NCBI RefSeq assembly: GCF_013087515.1
Contig: NZ_JABFCN010000015.1
Location: 1-64,000 of the forward strand
Reading direction: 5' to 3'
Source: Rhizobium sophorae
GTDB taxonomy: Bacteria > Pseudomonadota > Alphaproteobacteria > Rhizobiales > Rhizobiaceae
DNA: 64,000 nucleotides
In this document: positions 19,104 to 27,874 of the stretch, in pieces
How the letters are laid out: each line of letters opens with the position of its first letter
Position numbering within the stretch: the stretch's first letter is position 1
Program-made: the position numbers and the translations under genes
Notes under the pieces: generated by a model
Database searches by the model: none
What the model saw: only the letters and a program-made list of their open reading frames with translations
Told to the model about the DNA's origin: nothing

Positions 19104-20162
19104 TCAGTCGACGCGCTTTCCTTCGCCGTCGAACACGTGCAGATACTGGGGTGGGAAAGCCACATTGACCTTCGGGCCTGCCTTCAGCGCCTCGCAGTTC
19201 AGCGTGAAGATCTTGAACGGCAAGCCATGCAGGGCAAGGTGCAGGATGATGCCGAAGCCTGTGGGCTCGACGAGTTCCACATCTGCGGCAAGCCCCGCCC
19301 CGCCATCGCTCATCAGCACATGCTCCGGCCGGATGCCGAGCGTCACCTTTGCGGCGTCGACAAGCGGCAAAGGCTTTGCAAGCGGCACGATCGTGCCGTC
19401 CTTCAGCTTCACGCCGCCGGCATCGTAGGTGGCCTCGAGGAAATTCATCCCCGGCGAGCCGATGAAACCGGCAACAAAAAGATTGGCGGGGCGGTCGTAT
19501 AGTTCCAGGGGACTGCCAACCTGCTGGACCACCCCGCCATGCATGGCGACGATCCGGTCCGCCAGCGTCATTGCCTCGATCTGGTCGTGGGTCACGTAGA
19601 TCGAGGTCGCCTTCAGGTCGCCATGCAGTTTCTTGATTTCGGCGCGCATCTGTTCGCGCAGGCGCGCATCGAGGTTGGACAGCGGTTCGTCGAACAGGAA
19701 GGCCTTCGGCTGGCGCACGATGGCGCGGCCCATGGCGACGCGCTGGCGCTGGCCGCCGGAAAGCGCCTTCGGCCTGCGTTCGAGCAGCGGATCGAGGCCG
19801 AGCTTGGCGGCAGCCGCGGCGACCGCGCTGGTGATTTTCTCCTTCGCCACCTTCCGCAGCCTGAGGCTGTAGCTCATATTGCCGGCGACGTTCATATGCG
19901 GGTAAAGCGCATAGGACTGGAACACCATGGCGATGTCGCGATCCTTGGGATGCAGTTCGTTGACCCTATTGCCGGCAATGCTGATCTCGCCTGATGTGAC
20001 CTCCTCCAGCCCGGCGATCATTCGCAGCAGCGTGGACTTGCCGCAGCCGGACGGACCAACAAGCACGACGAACTCGCCGTCCTGGATTTCCAGGTTGACG
20101 CCGTGCAGCACCTGCACATGGCCATAGGCTTTGCGGATATTCCGGATATCGATCGATGCCAT
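19104..20162 (-). CDS. CUT1-family ABC transporter ATP-binding protein
   Basis: This 352-aa ATPase is of the MalK/UgpC type: Walker A GPSGCGKSTLL, signature LSGGQRQRVAMGRA, Walker B FLFDEPLSNLDA, and a TOBE/MalK-type C-terminal regulatory domain (TLGIRPEHV). It energises the two permeases encoded immediately upstream. The gap to the preceding permease gene is 4 bases. The sugar or glycerophosphodiester substrate cannot be decided from sequence alone. Confidence 0.93.
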   Translation of the reverse strand: MASIDIRNIRKAYGHVQVLHGVNLEIQDGEFVVLVGPSGCGKSTLLRMIAGLEEVTSGEISIAGNRVNELHPKDRDIAMVFQSYALYPHMNVAGNMSYSLRLRKVAKEKITSAVAAAAAKLGLDPLLERRPKALSGGQRQRVAMGRAIVRQPKAFLFDEPLSNLDARLREQMRAEIKKLHGDLKATSIYVTHDQIEAMTLADRIVAMHGGVVQQVGSPLELYDRPANLFVAGFIGSPGMNFLEATYDAGGVKLKDGTIVPLAKPLPLVDAAKVTLGIRPEHVLMSDGGAGLAADVELVEPTGFGIILHLALHGLPFKIFTLNCEALKAGPKVNVAFPPQYLHVFDGEGKRVD

Positions 20163-20166
20163 TTGT

Positions 20167-20997
20167 TTAACCCTTGACCGCGCCGGCCGTCAGGCCCTGG
20201 ACGAGATAGCGCTGGATGAGCAGGAAGAAGAGGCCGGCCGGAATGAGCGCCATGACGCCCGCCGCCATCATCTGCCCGAAATCCACCGAGAATTTCGAAA
20301 CGAAGGTGAGAAGGCCGACGGGGAAGGTCGCCGCGTCATTGCCGTTGATCAGCATCAGCGCGAAGAGCAGCTCGCTCCAGGCGGCCGTGAAGACGAAGCC
20401 GAGCGTGGCGGCGATCCCCGGCAGCGTCAGCGGCAGGATGATCTGGCGAAACGCCGTGAACTGCGTCGCCCCGTCAATCTTCGCCGCCTCTTCGAGATCT
20501 CTCGGAATGCCGTCGAAGAAGGACTGCATTAGGAAGGTGGCGAAAGGCACATTGAAGGCGGTGTAGACGATGACGAGCCCGGTCAGGCTGTTGGTCAGAT
20601 GTAAGGGTGACAGGATCTTGAAGATCGGCGCCACCAGCATCACCAGCGGAAACATCTGGGTCAGCAGCATCAGGGCGACGATCCAGTATTTTGCCCGGAA
20701 ATTGAAGCGCGACAGCGCGTAGCCGGAGAGCGAGGCGCAGATGGTCACGGTGACGGCGGTCGAGGCCGAGACGATCAGGCTGTTCTTGAAGAAGGTCGGA
20801 AAGGCGCTATGCCGCAGCACGAAAGCATAGTGATCCCATGTCGTGCGCGACGGCCACATGCGTACGCCTTCGGAATATAGCAGGTCGTTCGGCGTCACCG
20901 ACACCTTGAGCAGCCAGAACAGCGGAAAGAGCGCGAAGGCGATGTAGCAGAGGATCCCCAGGCGGTGTGCGATAGTGGGAATGACGGATCGTCTCAT
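20167..20997 (-). CDS. CUT1 ABC transporter permease (second)
   Basis: This 276-aa inner-membrane protein has six predicted helices and the EAA loop (LEEAAKIDGATQFTAFRQIILPL). It is of the MalG/UgpE type. It partners the 311-aa permease encoded just upstream, with a 4-base intergenic gap. Confidence 0.92.
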   Translation of the reverse strand: MRRSVIPTIAHRLGILCYIAFALFPLFWLLKVSVTPNDLLYSEGVRMWPSRTTWDHYAFVLRHSAFPTFFKNSLIVSASTAVTVTICASLSGYALSRFNFRAKYWIVALMLLTQMFPLVMLVAPIFKILSPLHLTNSLTGLVIVYTAFNVPFATFLMQSFFDGIPRDLEEAAKIDGATQFTAFRQIILPLTLPGIAATLGFVFTAAWSELLFALMLINGNDAATFPVGLLTFVSKFSVDFGQMMAAGVMALIPAGLFFLLIQRYLVQGLTAGAVKG

Positions 20998-21001
20998 GAT
21001 C

Positions 21002-21937
21002 TCAATCCTTGTTCAGCAGCGTCTGCCGGAGCAGGATGATCAGCATCGAATAGGCCAACAGCAGGACGAGCAGCACCAGCGCGATCGCTGAGGCATAACC
21101 GAAATCGAGCCGCCTGAAGGCTGTCGTGAAGATATAGCTGGCGACGATCTGCGTCCGGTCCGCCGGCCCGCCATTGGTCATGACGACGATGAGATCGGCG
21201 AAATTGGAAATCCAGACGGTGCGCAGCAGCACGGTGATGGCGATCGTTGGCGCAAGAAACGGCAGGGTGATCGAGCGGAAGCGCTGGAACCAGCCGGCGC
21301 CGTCGATCGACGCCGCCTCATAGAGATCGCGCGGAATCGCCTGCAACGCGGCAAGCAGCGTGATGGCAAAGAAGGGAATGCCCCACCAGACATTGGCAAC
21401 GATCGGCCCCCACATCGCATATTTGGGATCGGAGAGGATATTGCCCGGCTCATGCATCAACCCGAGGGCGAAGAGCCAGTGCGGGATTGGCCCGATGACC
21501 GGATTGAACAGCCAGGCCCAGTTGAGGCCGGCTAGGAAAGACGGCACGGCCCAGGGCAGGAAGACCAGCGCCTGCGCGATTGCCCTACCCTTGAACGGCT
21601 TGTCGAGCAACAGCGCCAGGATGAGGCCGAAAGCGAACTGCAGAACGACGGAGGCGCCGGTCCACCACAGAGTGTTCCTCAGCGCGCCGTAGAAGGCGGC
21701 ATCGCCGGAAAGCTCGCGGAAGTGATCGAGCCCGATGAAGCCGCCGGAAAACGGATTGAGCAGTTGGATATCGCGGAAGGCGTAGGAAATGCCGACGGTT
21801 AGCGGCACCAGCATCACCGCAATGATCAGGATCAGCGACGGCGCGCTATAGAGATAGGGCTCCGAAGCATCGGCAACGCGACGCAGCCATGGCCTGCGGT
21901 CGCGACGCATGTCGAGCGTATCGGCGGAAATGGTCAT
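21002..21937 (-). CDS. CUT1 ABC transporter permease (first)
   Basis: This 311-aa permease of the MalF/UgpA type has six helices and the EAA loop (YEAASIDGAGWFQRFRSITLP). The start at 21937 (MTISADTLDMRRD) is preferred. An ATG at 21985 in the same frame lies only 7 bases beyond a strong hairpin and has no ribosome-binding site. It pairs with the MalG-like permease. Confidence 0.9.
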   Translation of the reverse strand: MTISADTLDMRRDRRPWLRRVADASEPYLYSAPSLILIIAVMLVPLTVGISYAFRDIQLLNPFSGGFIGLDHFRELSGDAAFYGALRNTLWWTGASVVLQFAFGLILALLLDKPFKGRAIAQALVFLPWAVPSFLAGLNWAWLFNPVIGPIPHWLFALGLMHEPGNILSDPKYAMWGPIVANVWWGIPFFAITLLAALQAIPRDLYEAASIDGAGWFQRFRSITLPFLAPTIAITVLLRTVWISNFADLIVVMTNGGPADRTQIVASYIFTTAFRRLDFGYASAIALVLLVLLLAYSMLIILLRQTLLNKD

Positions 21938-21992
21938 CAGCCAAAATTCCCGTTCGCGGCGTTCATGCGCCGTCTGTGTCATCAATAAAAGC

Positions 21993-22020
21993 GGCGGCGG
22001 CCTGTTCTGAGGCCGCCGCC
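21993..22020 (-). terminator. attenuator hairpin between binding protein and permease genes
   Basis: A perfect 11-base stem (GGCGGCGGCCT / AGGCCGCCGCC, 6-base loop) lies 14 bases after the solute-binding gene stop, followed on the minus strand by GCTTTTATT. Such intra-operon terminators keep the binding protein more abundant than its permeases. Confidence 0.75.
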
Positions 22021-22033
22021 GTCGATCCGTCGC

Positions 22034-23293
22034 TTATTTCTTGGCGAGGAACTTCTGCTGCGCCTTGGTCAGATAATCTGCCCACTGGTCGGCCAGATCC
22101 TTCGCCGAGATATCGCCGAGCAATGCCTGCTGCGAGGTCTTGATCGCCAGCGAATCCTTGAAGAAGGCGAATTCTTCGAGGTAGGTCGGCATGACTGTCG
22201 GTACCGTGTTCGGATCGGCCAGTTCCTCGAACCAGCCCTTGAACTGGTCACCGGCATAGAAGGGATCCTTCTCGGCCGCCGTATAGGCCGGCAGGGCGCC
22301 GATGCGCTTGTTCCACTCGATATTGCCTTCCGGCCCTTCGAGAGTGGCGATCAGCTTCCAGGAGAGATCCTTGTTGCCGCTGGTCGAAAACATCGACCAG
22401 CCGCCATAGCCGATCGTCGGGAAGGACTTGCCGTCGGGGCCCTTCGGCAGCGGCATGACCCCAAAATCGTCCTTGTTCATGCGTTCGGCGATGGCGATCA
22501 ACGCATCCGGATCCTGGTCGAGGAATGCGCAGGTGCCGGAATAGAAGCCGGCGACGACTTCGTTGAAGCCCCAGTTGACGCTGTCCTTCGGCGCATAGCC
22601 CTTCTTGTAGAGATCAACCATCCATTCGATGCCCTTGGCCCAGCCGGGGCTGTTCATCGTCGAGGTGCCGTCGTCGTTGAAATACTTGTTCGAGCCGGCC
22701 ATCGTGGCGGCAAAGATCATCCAGCCGTTGAGGCCGCCCGGTCCGCCGCGCATGCAGTAGCCGTATTTGCCGGGCAGTTTGGAAACCTTTTCCGAAGCGG
22801 CGGTGAATTCTTCCATCGTCTTCGGCGGCGCGGCGACGCCGGCTTCGGCAAGCAGCTTCTTGTTGTAGAACATCGCCCTGAGATAGAAGCCGTAGGGCAG
22901 CATATAGGCGGTGTTCTTGACGTCACGGCCGAGTTCGAGCGCGCGCGGCGTCAACTCCTTGGTGTGCTCCCACTTTTCGAGGTAGGGTTCCAGGCTCTCG
23001 AGCATGCCGTTATTGGCATAGAGCGACAGCCAGGTATCGGGCATCTCCATCACATCGGGCACGTCGCCGGCGGACACCATGGTCGCGAACTTCTGGAACG
23101 CTTCGTTCCAGGGCAGCGAGATGATGTCGACCTTGGTGCCGGGATTGGCGGCTTCGAACTTGCCGACGATCGATTTCAGCGTTTCGGTGCGCTCCGGGCT
23201 GGTGATGACTTCGACAAGCTTGAGCGTGGTATCGGCAAAGGCCGTACCCGCCATCATCGAAGCAAAGAGCGTCGAGATTATTAGTTTTTTCAT
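22034..23293 (-). CDS. CUT1 ABC transporter solute-binding protein
   Basis: This 419-aa periplasmic protein has a signal peptide (MKKLIISTLFASMMAGTAFA) and the family-1 binding fold (FEAANPGTKVDIISLPWNEAF, GDVPDVMEMPDTW). It delivers a carbohydrate-like ligand to the permeases encoded downstream. A hairpin after its stop probably sets a higher expression level than the permeases. Substrate is not identifiable; the linked PLP enzyme and phosphoesterase hint at an unusual ligand. Confidence 0.92.
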   Translation of the reverse strand: MKKLIISTLFASMMAGTAFADTTLKLVEVITSPERTETLKSIVGKFEAANPGTKVDIISLPWNEAFQKFATMVSAGDVPDVMEMPDTWLSLYANNGMLESLEPYLEKWEHTKELTPRALELGRDVKNTAYMLPYGFYLRAMFYNKKLLAEAGVAAPPKTMEEFTAASEKVSKLPGKYGYCMRGGPGGLNGWMIFAATMAGSNKYFNDDGTSTMNSPGWAKGIEWMVDLYKKGYAPKDSVNWGFNEVVAGFYSGTCAFLDQDPDALIAIAERMNKDDFGVMPLPKGPDGKSFPTIGYGGWSMFSTSGNKDLSWKLIATLEGPEGNIEWNKRIGALPAYTAAEKDPFYAGDQFKGWFEELADPNTVPTVMPTYLEEFAFFKDSLAIKTSQQALLGDISAKDLADQWADYLTKAQQKFLAKK

Positions 23294-23328
23294 AGCTCAG
23301 TTCCCCCTTATTAGGTTTCTCTCGGGTT

Positions 23329-24501
23329 TCAGGATTGTGAGGCGGCGGCGAGCGCCTCCTCGATGTCTCTCCACAGAGCCTCGGTTCCTTCGAGGCCGAC
23401 ATGGAGACGTACGGATCGCGCATGGATGCCGAAGGCATGTGCGGAATTCGGCTGTGCCTTCTGCTGAAGCACCACCTCGCCCGGTACGATCAGGCTTTCA
23501 TGTCCACCCCAGCTTACGCCCAGTTTGAAGAGCTTGAGGTGATCGGCGAAGGTGCGGATATCGACGCCGTCGCGGAAGATGAAGGAAAACAGGCCCGAGG
23601 TGCCGTTGAGCCCGGCGGGCAGGCGGTTGGCGAGCCCCGGATGGCAGACCATCTCCACCACCTCGAGTTTCTGCAGGCGCCTGGCGATTTCAAGCGCCGA
23701 TGCCTCATGAGCCCGCATGCGCAGCGGCAGCGTGCGCAACCCGCGGATCAGCAGCCAGGCGTCGAACGGCGAAAGCTTGCCGCCGAGATAAGGATAGGCC
23801 TCGGCCTTGACGCGCGCAATCATCACCTTCGAGCCGGCAATGACGCCCGCCACCACATCGCTGTGGCCACCGAGATATTTCGAGGCCGAATGGATGACCA
23901 GATCGACGCCGAGCGTCAGCGGCCGCTGGAAAAACGGGCTCGCCCAGCTGTTGTCGATCATCGAGACGACGCCGTGATGTCTGGCGAGTGCTGCGAGCGC
24001 ACCGACGTCATGGGCCTCCATCACCCAGCTCGTCGGGCTTTCCATGTAGAAGAGCTTGGCGCCGGGCAGCGCCTTGGCGACCGCTTCCTCGTCGCGCCCG
24101 TCGACATAGGTCACCTCGATCTTCATCCGCTTCAGGATGGTGCCAAACAGGCGGAAGGCATCGGGATAGACATGTTTGACGGCGACGATGCGGTCGCCCG
24201 GTTCGACGAAGCTTAAGACCGCCGACGAGATCGCCGCCATGCCGCTGGCAAAACCCAGCGCATCCTCGGCACCTTCGAGCTTTGCCAGCATTTCCTCGAA
24301 GGCGCGCACCGTCGGGTTCAGGCCACGCGTATAGATCGGCCGCACCTTCTCGCCGCGATAGGAGGCGATCATGTCGTCGTAATCGGAAAAGGTGAAAAGC
24401 GAGGTCTGGAAAATCGGCGGCACGACGGCGTCGGCGAAGTTGCCTTCGTCATGCGTGGTAATGAGGGAAGCAAGATCGAACGGTTCGGAGCCGTTGCTCA
24501 T
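23329..24501 (-). CDS. Cys/Met-metabolism PLP-dependent enzyme (trans-sulfuration family)
   Basis: This 390-aa fold-type I enzyme belongs to the cystathionine gamma-synthase/beta-lyase/methionine gamma-lyase group. Seen: GFASGMAAISSAV (phosphate binding), PLP Asp in SMIDNSWASPFF, and Schiff-base Lys208 in IHSASKYLGG. Its start overlaps the GntR gene stop (ATGA), and it is followed by the binding-protein gene after 35 bases. This context suggests it acts on the imported compound or a product of it. Exact reaction is undetermined. Confidence 0.88.
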   Translation of the reverse strand: MSNGSEPFDLASLITTHDEGNFADAVVPPIFQTSLFTFSDYDDMIASYRGEKVRPIYTRGLNPTVRAFEEMLAKLEGAEDALGFASGMAAISSAVLSFVEPGDRIVAVKHVYPDAFRLFGTILKRMKIEVTYVDGRDEEAVAKALPGAKLFYMESPTSWVMEAHDVGALAALARHHGVVSMIDNSWASPFFQRPLTLGVDLVIHSASKYLGGHSDVVAGVIAGSKVMIARVKAEAYPYLGGKLSPFDAWLLIRGLRTLPLRMRAHEASALEIARRLQKLEVVEMVCHPGLANRLPAGLNGTSGLFSFIFRDGVDIRTFADHLKLFKLGVSWGGHESLIVPGEVVLQQKAQPNSAHAFGIHARSVRLHVGLEGTEALWRDIEEALAAASQS

Positions 24502-25220
24502 TTGGACATTTCCTTGATGTCTTCCTCGACGATATCGAGAATTTTCAATGTTTCGGCGCGCGCCGCCTCGGGATCCCCGGCAGCGATCGCGTTAAAAAGG
24601 GTGCGATGAAAGGGAAAGGACCGGCGCGCGAAATCCTGCCGGTCGAACGGATGCTCCCAGAAGCGCTCGAAGGTCTCGCGCATCTGCTCGAGAAGCTGGC
24701 GAAACAGCGGATTGTGGGTGGCGTCGTAGACGGCGAGATGGAAGGCCAGATCCTCCGGCCCGGAGGTGCCTTTCTCCAGGTGCACCCGCTCCATCGCGTT
24801 CAGCCTTTCCTCGATGACGACGAGGTCCTTTTCGGTGCGCCGCCGCGCCGCGACCATGCCCGCCTCGCATTCGATGCCGCGGCGAACCTCCAGCGTCTGC
24901 AACAGCGCGTCGCGCAGATGCGCCGCGTCGAACGACAGCGGCATGTGGATCGTCGCCCTGGAAACCGGTTTCAGCAGATAGGTGCCGCTGCCCTTGCGCG
25001 TCTCGATGACGCCGAGCGCCTGGAAATGGCGGATCGCCTCGCGAATGGTCGAGCGGCCGACGGCAAGGGCTGCCATCAGCTCGCGCTCGGCCGGCAGCCG
25101 ATCGCCCGCCTTCAATCGCGCTTCCTCGACGTAATCCGCCAGCGCATCGGTCACCTGACGCGCGCGGTCCATGACGGGAAGCGGCCGGATCACCGGCCTG
25201 TCGCTGCTATTTGCCTTCAT
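24498..25220 (-). CDS. GntR/FadR-family transcriptional regulator
   Basis: This 240-aa regulator has an N-terminal winged helix (AGDRLPAERELMAALAVGRSTIREA, in part; about residues 20-85) and a C-terminal FCD ligand-binding domain with helical metal-site pattern (EDLAFHLAVYDATHNP, SFPFHRTLFNAI). It is the first gene of the PLP-enzyme/ABC cluster and is translationally coupled to it, so it likely autoregulates and controls that cluster. Confidence 0.92.
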   Translation of the reverse strand: MKANSSDRPVIRPLPVMDRARQVTDALADYVEEARLKAGDRLPAERELMAALAVGRSTIREAIRHFQALGVIETRKGSGTYLLKPVSRATIHMPLSFDAAHLRDALLQTLEVRRGIECEAGMVAARRRTEKDLVVIEERLNAMERVHLEKGTSGPEDLAFHLAVYDATHNPLFRQLLEQMRETFERFWEHPFDRQDFARRSFPFHRTLFNAIAAGDPEAARAETLKILDIVEEDIKEMSK

Positions 25221-25256
25221 GGTTCCCCATTTTCTTATCAGGCAGCCGACCTCGAG

Positions 25257-25273
25257 AATTGGTCTGACATCTT
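25257..25273. promoter_or_regulatory. candidate GntR/FadR operator
   Basis: AATTGGTCTGACATCTT contains the GTC-N-GAC core typical of FCD-type GntR operators. It lies about 40 bases upstream of the regulator's own start. Site assignment is inference. Confidence 0.4.
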
Positions 25274-25474
25274 AGCATTTCTCAAAGATGGAAAGGCGTC
25301 AAGGGGTGTTTGTTCGTAGGTTGGCCCGCCGCTCCGCAATTCCCTTTGCATCTCCGAAACGGCCTCAAAAATACCTCGACACGCGACGTGGCTGGACGGC
25401 GCCGTGGTCGAAGTCTCTTTGATATCCGGAGCCGCGGAGGCGGCTCCTGGTGGCGCTTACCGCAGACACGCAGT

Positions 25475-25499
25475 GGAACCGGCTCTCTCTTCAGGTGTT
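25475..25499 (+). promoter_or_regulatory. EcfG/RpoE2-type promoter
   Basis: GGAAC at 25475-25479, a 16-base spacer, then TGTT at 25496-25499 fits the alphaproteobacterial general-stress consensus GGAAC-N16/17-CGTT with one change. It is 27 bases upstream of the small gene at 25526. Confidence 0.55.
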
Positions 25500-25525
25500 C
25501 CTTCCGATCAGCAGGGAGCTTTCAA

Positions 25526-25804
25526 ATGACCTACGTCGCATCGCCAAGCTACGACCGTAATGACGCCAGCCGCGCTTCGAACCTCCGTCAGTGTCTCGAG
25601 ACCGCAAGACGCCACCTCGATGAGACTTCGCACAACTCGGAAACCGAGAAAATCGAAACGCTCGTGGCTTCCGCCATTGAGGCGGGTTGGGAAGAGGATG
25701 AAGTGCGCGAGGCACTGAGCGCCGGCGACGAGCAGGGAAGCGAGATACAGGAGCGCAAACCACCCGTCCCAACGATTGGGGTGGTCCCTTCGTCATCTTT
25801 CTGA
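25526..25804 (+). CDS. small hypothetical protein, probable stress-induced
   Basis: A 92-aa soluble acidic protein. The ATG at 25526 is chosen because AGGGAG lies at proper spacing and an EcfG-like promoter ends 27 bases before it. The first 70 residues look helical (ASNLRQCLETARRHLDE, AIEAGWEEDEVREAL). I do not recognise the family. The promoter suggests general-stress expression. Confidence 0.55.
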   Translation: MTYVASPSYDRNDASRASNLRQCLETARRHLDETSHNSETEKIETLVASAIEAGWEEDEVREALSAGDEQGSEIQERKPPVPTIGVVPSSSF

Positions 25805-26174
25805 CCCGTGGCAGACGCTAACGCGGTCCTGGCAAGCGGCGCCATGTATCTCGCCGCCTAATCACCTGTGCGGATAGTTGGCCAATCGCTACCACTTTGG
25901 CGCCGAGTGGTGTCCGTCAAGCATGCTCAAGACGCTCGACGTCCCGCAGGACCAAAGCGCGCAGAAGCGGCCCACGCGGCGTTGGATCTCCTGGCTCATT
26001 GGAGGCCGGTCGGCAAGAAGACCCGTCCAAACCCTCCGGCGTGATCCTCTCTCCAGCAAAGCATCTGACTGTGGCCTGACAACCGTCGGCGCCGACCTAG
26101 TTAGTCACCGACGGCCGGGGATGCGGCCGTTCGGGCTTTTGAAAACTCGAAATCAACGACAAGAGGATAAGTTG
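25805..26174. other. intergenic region before esterase pseudogene
   Basis: 370 bases. Reading frames here are open by chance (high GC) but have no ribosome-binding site or recognisable domain. I see nothing functional apart from the presumed promoter of the broken esterase. Confidence 0.5.
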
Positions 26175-27799
26175 ATGAAAAGGACGTTCCTATATTATTG
26201 CGCTTTGTTATCCGCGCTGTCGGGGGTGACAGCTTCCGTTGCCGGCGCCCCCGCACTCGCGGAAGAATTTGTTGCTTCGCAGAGCGGGACGGTCGTCGAA
26301 ACCAAGAAGGGTAGTCTTGTCGGCGCACTCGACGATGGCATCTACAGCTATCTTGGCGTCCCTATGCTCGTGCCGACCGCTTCATGCCAGCCGAAGAGGT
26401 CGCGCCTTGGCAGGGCATCCGTCCCGCAGTCACCTATGGCGAGAACTGCTTCATCCCCCGAATGAAGGAGGTGGCCGGCGACGAACTCTTCAATCCGCAC
26501 CGCTATCTGCCGATGAGCGAAGCCTGCCAGTTCCTGAACATCTGGACGCCTGCGATCAAAGACGGAAAGAAACGGCCTGTCATGGTTTGGATCCATGGGG
26601 GCGGCTTCACGAATGGCTCCGGCATCGAGCTGACCTCGTATGACGGCCACAATCTGAGCAAAGACGGCGATGTCGTCGTCGTCACCCTCAACCACCGGCT
26701 CAACGTGCTCGGCTTCCTCGATCTTTCCGCCTATGGCGAGAAGTACAAACGGTCGGGCAATGCCAGCGTCACCGATCTCGTCGCTGCGCTGAAATGGGTC
26801 CACGACAACGCCGAGGCCTTCGGCGGCGACCCCGGCAACGTGACGATTTTCGGCCAGTCCGGCGGTGGCTACAAGGTGCGCGCCCTGATGGGGACGCCGT
26901 CAGCGAAGGGCCTCTTCCAGAAGGCGATCGTCCAGAGCGGCTCGCGGACCGATTCCGTCATCGATCAGGCGTCCTCGCGCAAGGTGGCCGAATTGACGCT
27001 CGCCAATCTCGGTCTCAAGGCCAGCGACATCGACAAGCTTGCCGACGCGGACTATTACGATCTCCTTGCGGCGGCCGACAAGGCCGTCAAGGACGCGACC
27101 GCCCAGGGCGCGAAGGACGCCCGCTATGCGCCCGTTCAGGACGGCGACTACATTCCGGCTAACCCGGTCGGGATACAGTGGGTCGACCAGGCCAAGAACA
27201 TTCCGCTGATGGTCGGCAACACCCTCAACGAGTTCGAGACGGTGATCAATCACAAGGCGGGCGAGCTGCTTGCCGACAACAAGAACAACTGGGACGATGC
27301 GAAGTCTGAGGCCAAGCTGAAAGAGCGCTTCGCCGACAAGGCCGAGGCGGTCGGCAAGGCATTCATGGCGGCCTACCCCGAGAAAAAGATCGCCGACGCC
27401 TATTTCCTGGACCTGCGCTTCCGGCCGGGCGCCATCCGTGATCTCGACCTGAAGGCGAAGCAGAACGGGGCTCCGGTCTACTCCTACATGTTCGCCTATG
27501 AGTCACCGGTCCTAGATGGGATTGCCATGGCCTGGCATTGCGCGGAACTGCCCTACGTCTTTGCCAACGCCGCCCTGGTCAAGACGTCGACCGGCGGTGG
27601 CAGCGACGCGCTCGCGCTTTCCAGGAAGGTGAGCCAGGCCTGGGTCAACTTCGCGCGCAACGGCAAGCCGAGCGCCGAGGGCTTGCCCGAGTGGCCGGAC
27701 TACACAACCGACAAGCCAGCGACCATGGTCCTCGATAAAGAATCCCGCGTGGCTGTTGATCTTGATCGCAAACTGCTACGAGCAGCCGGCGCTCTCTAG
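26175..27799 (+). pseudogene. type-B carboxylesterase broken by a single-base frameshift
   Basis: The first 62 codons (ATG 26175) encode a signal peptide and the start of a carboxylesterase, up to YLGVP. The homologous continuation YARADRFMPAEE is in the next frame, pointing to loss of one base in the run CCC at 26360-26362. The remaining 470 codons are open and carry a full hydrolase: WIHGGGF oxyanion region, nucleophile FGQSGGG, acid LNEFE and catalytic His in AWHCAELPYVF. It would be a secreted esterase of about 540 aa. The frameshift may be a real mutation or a sequencing error. Confidence 0.82.
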
Positions 27800-27819
27800 G
27801 CGAAGAGGATTGGACATAC

Positions 27820-27850
27820 GGCGCCGGCCGACATCGGCCCGGCCGGCGCC
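27820..27850. terminator. hairpin between convergent esterase and SDR genes
   Basis: A perfect 10-base inverted repeat GGCGCCGGCC / GGCCGGCGCC with an 11-base loop lies 20 bases after the esterase stop. AACTTTT follows on the plus strand. It probably terminates transcription for the convergent genes. Confidence 0.55.
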
Positions 27851-27874
27851 GGCAGCAACTTTTGCGGGCCGCGG

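Larger units (their letters stand above)
25221..25525. other. divergent regulatory region
   Basis: 305 bases between the GntR regulator and a small stress-type gene. It holds a candidate GntR operator (25257-25273), a hairpin GGAGCCG / CGGCTCC (25428-25447) and an EcfG-like promoter. No additional gene is seen. Confidence 0.5.

Noticed and set aside
25878..26465. 195-aa plus-strand frame before the esterase
   Set aside because: Only its 3' part (from 26175) resembles a protein, and that is the broken esterase start; the rest has no RBS or similarity.
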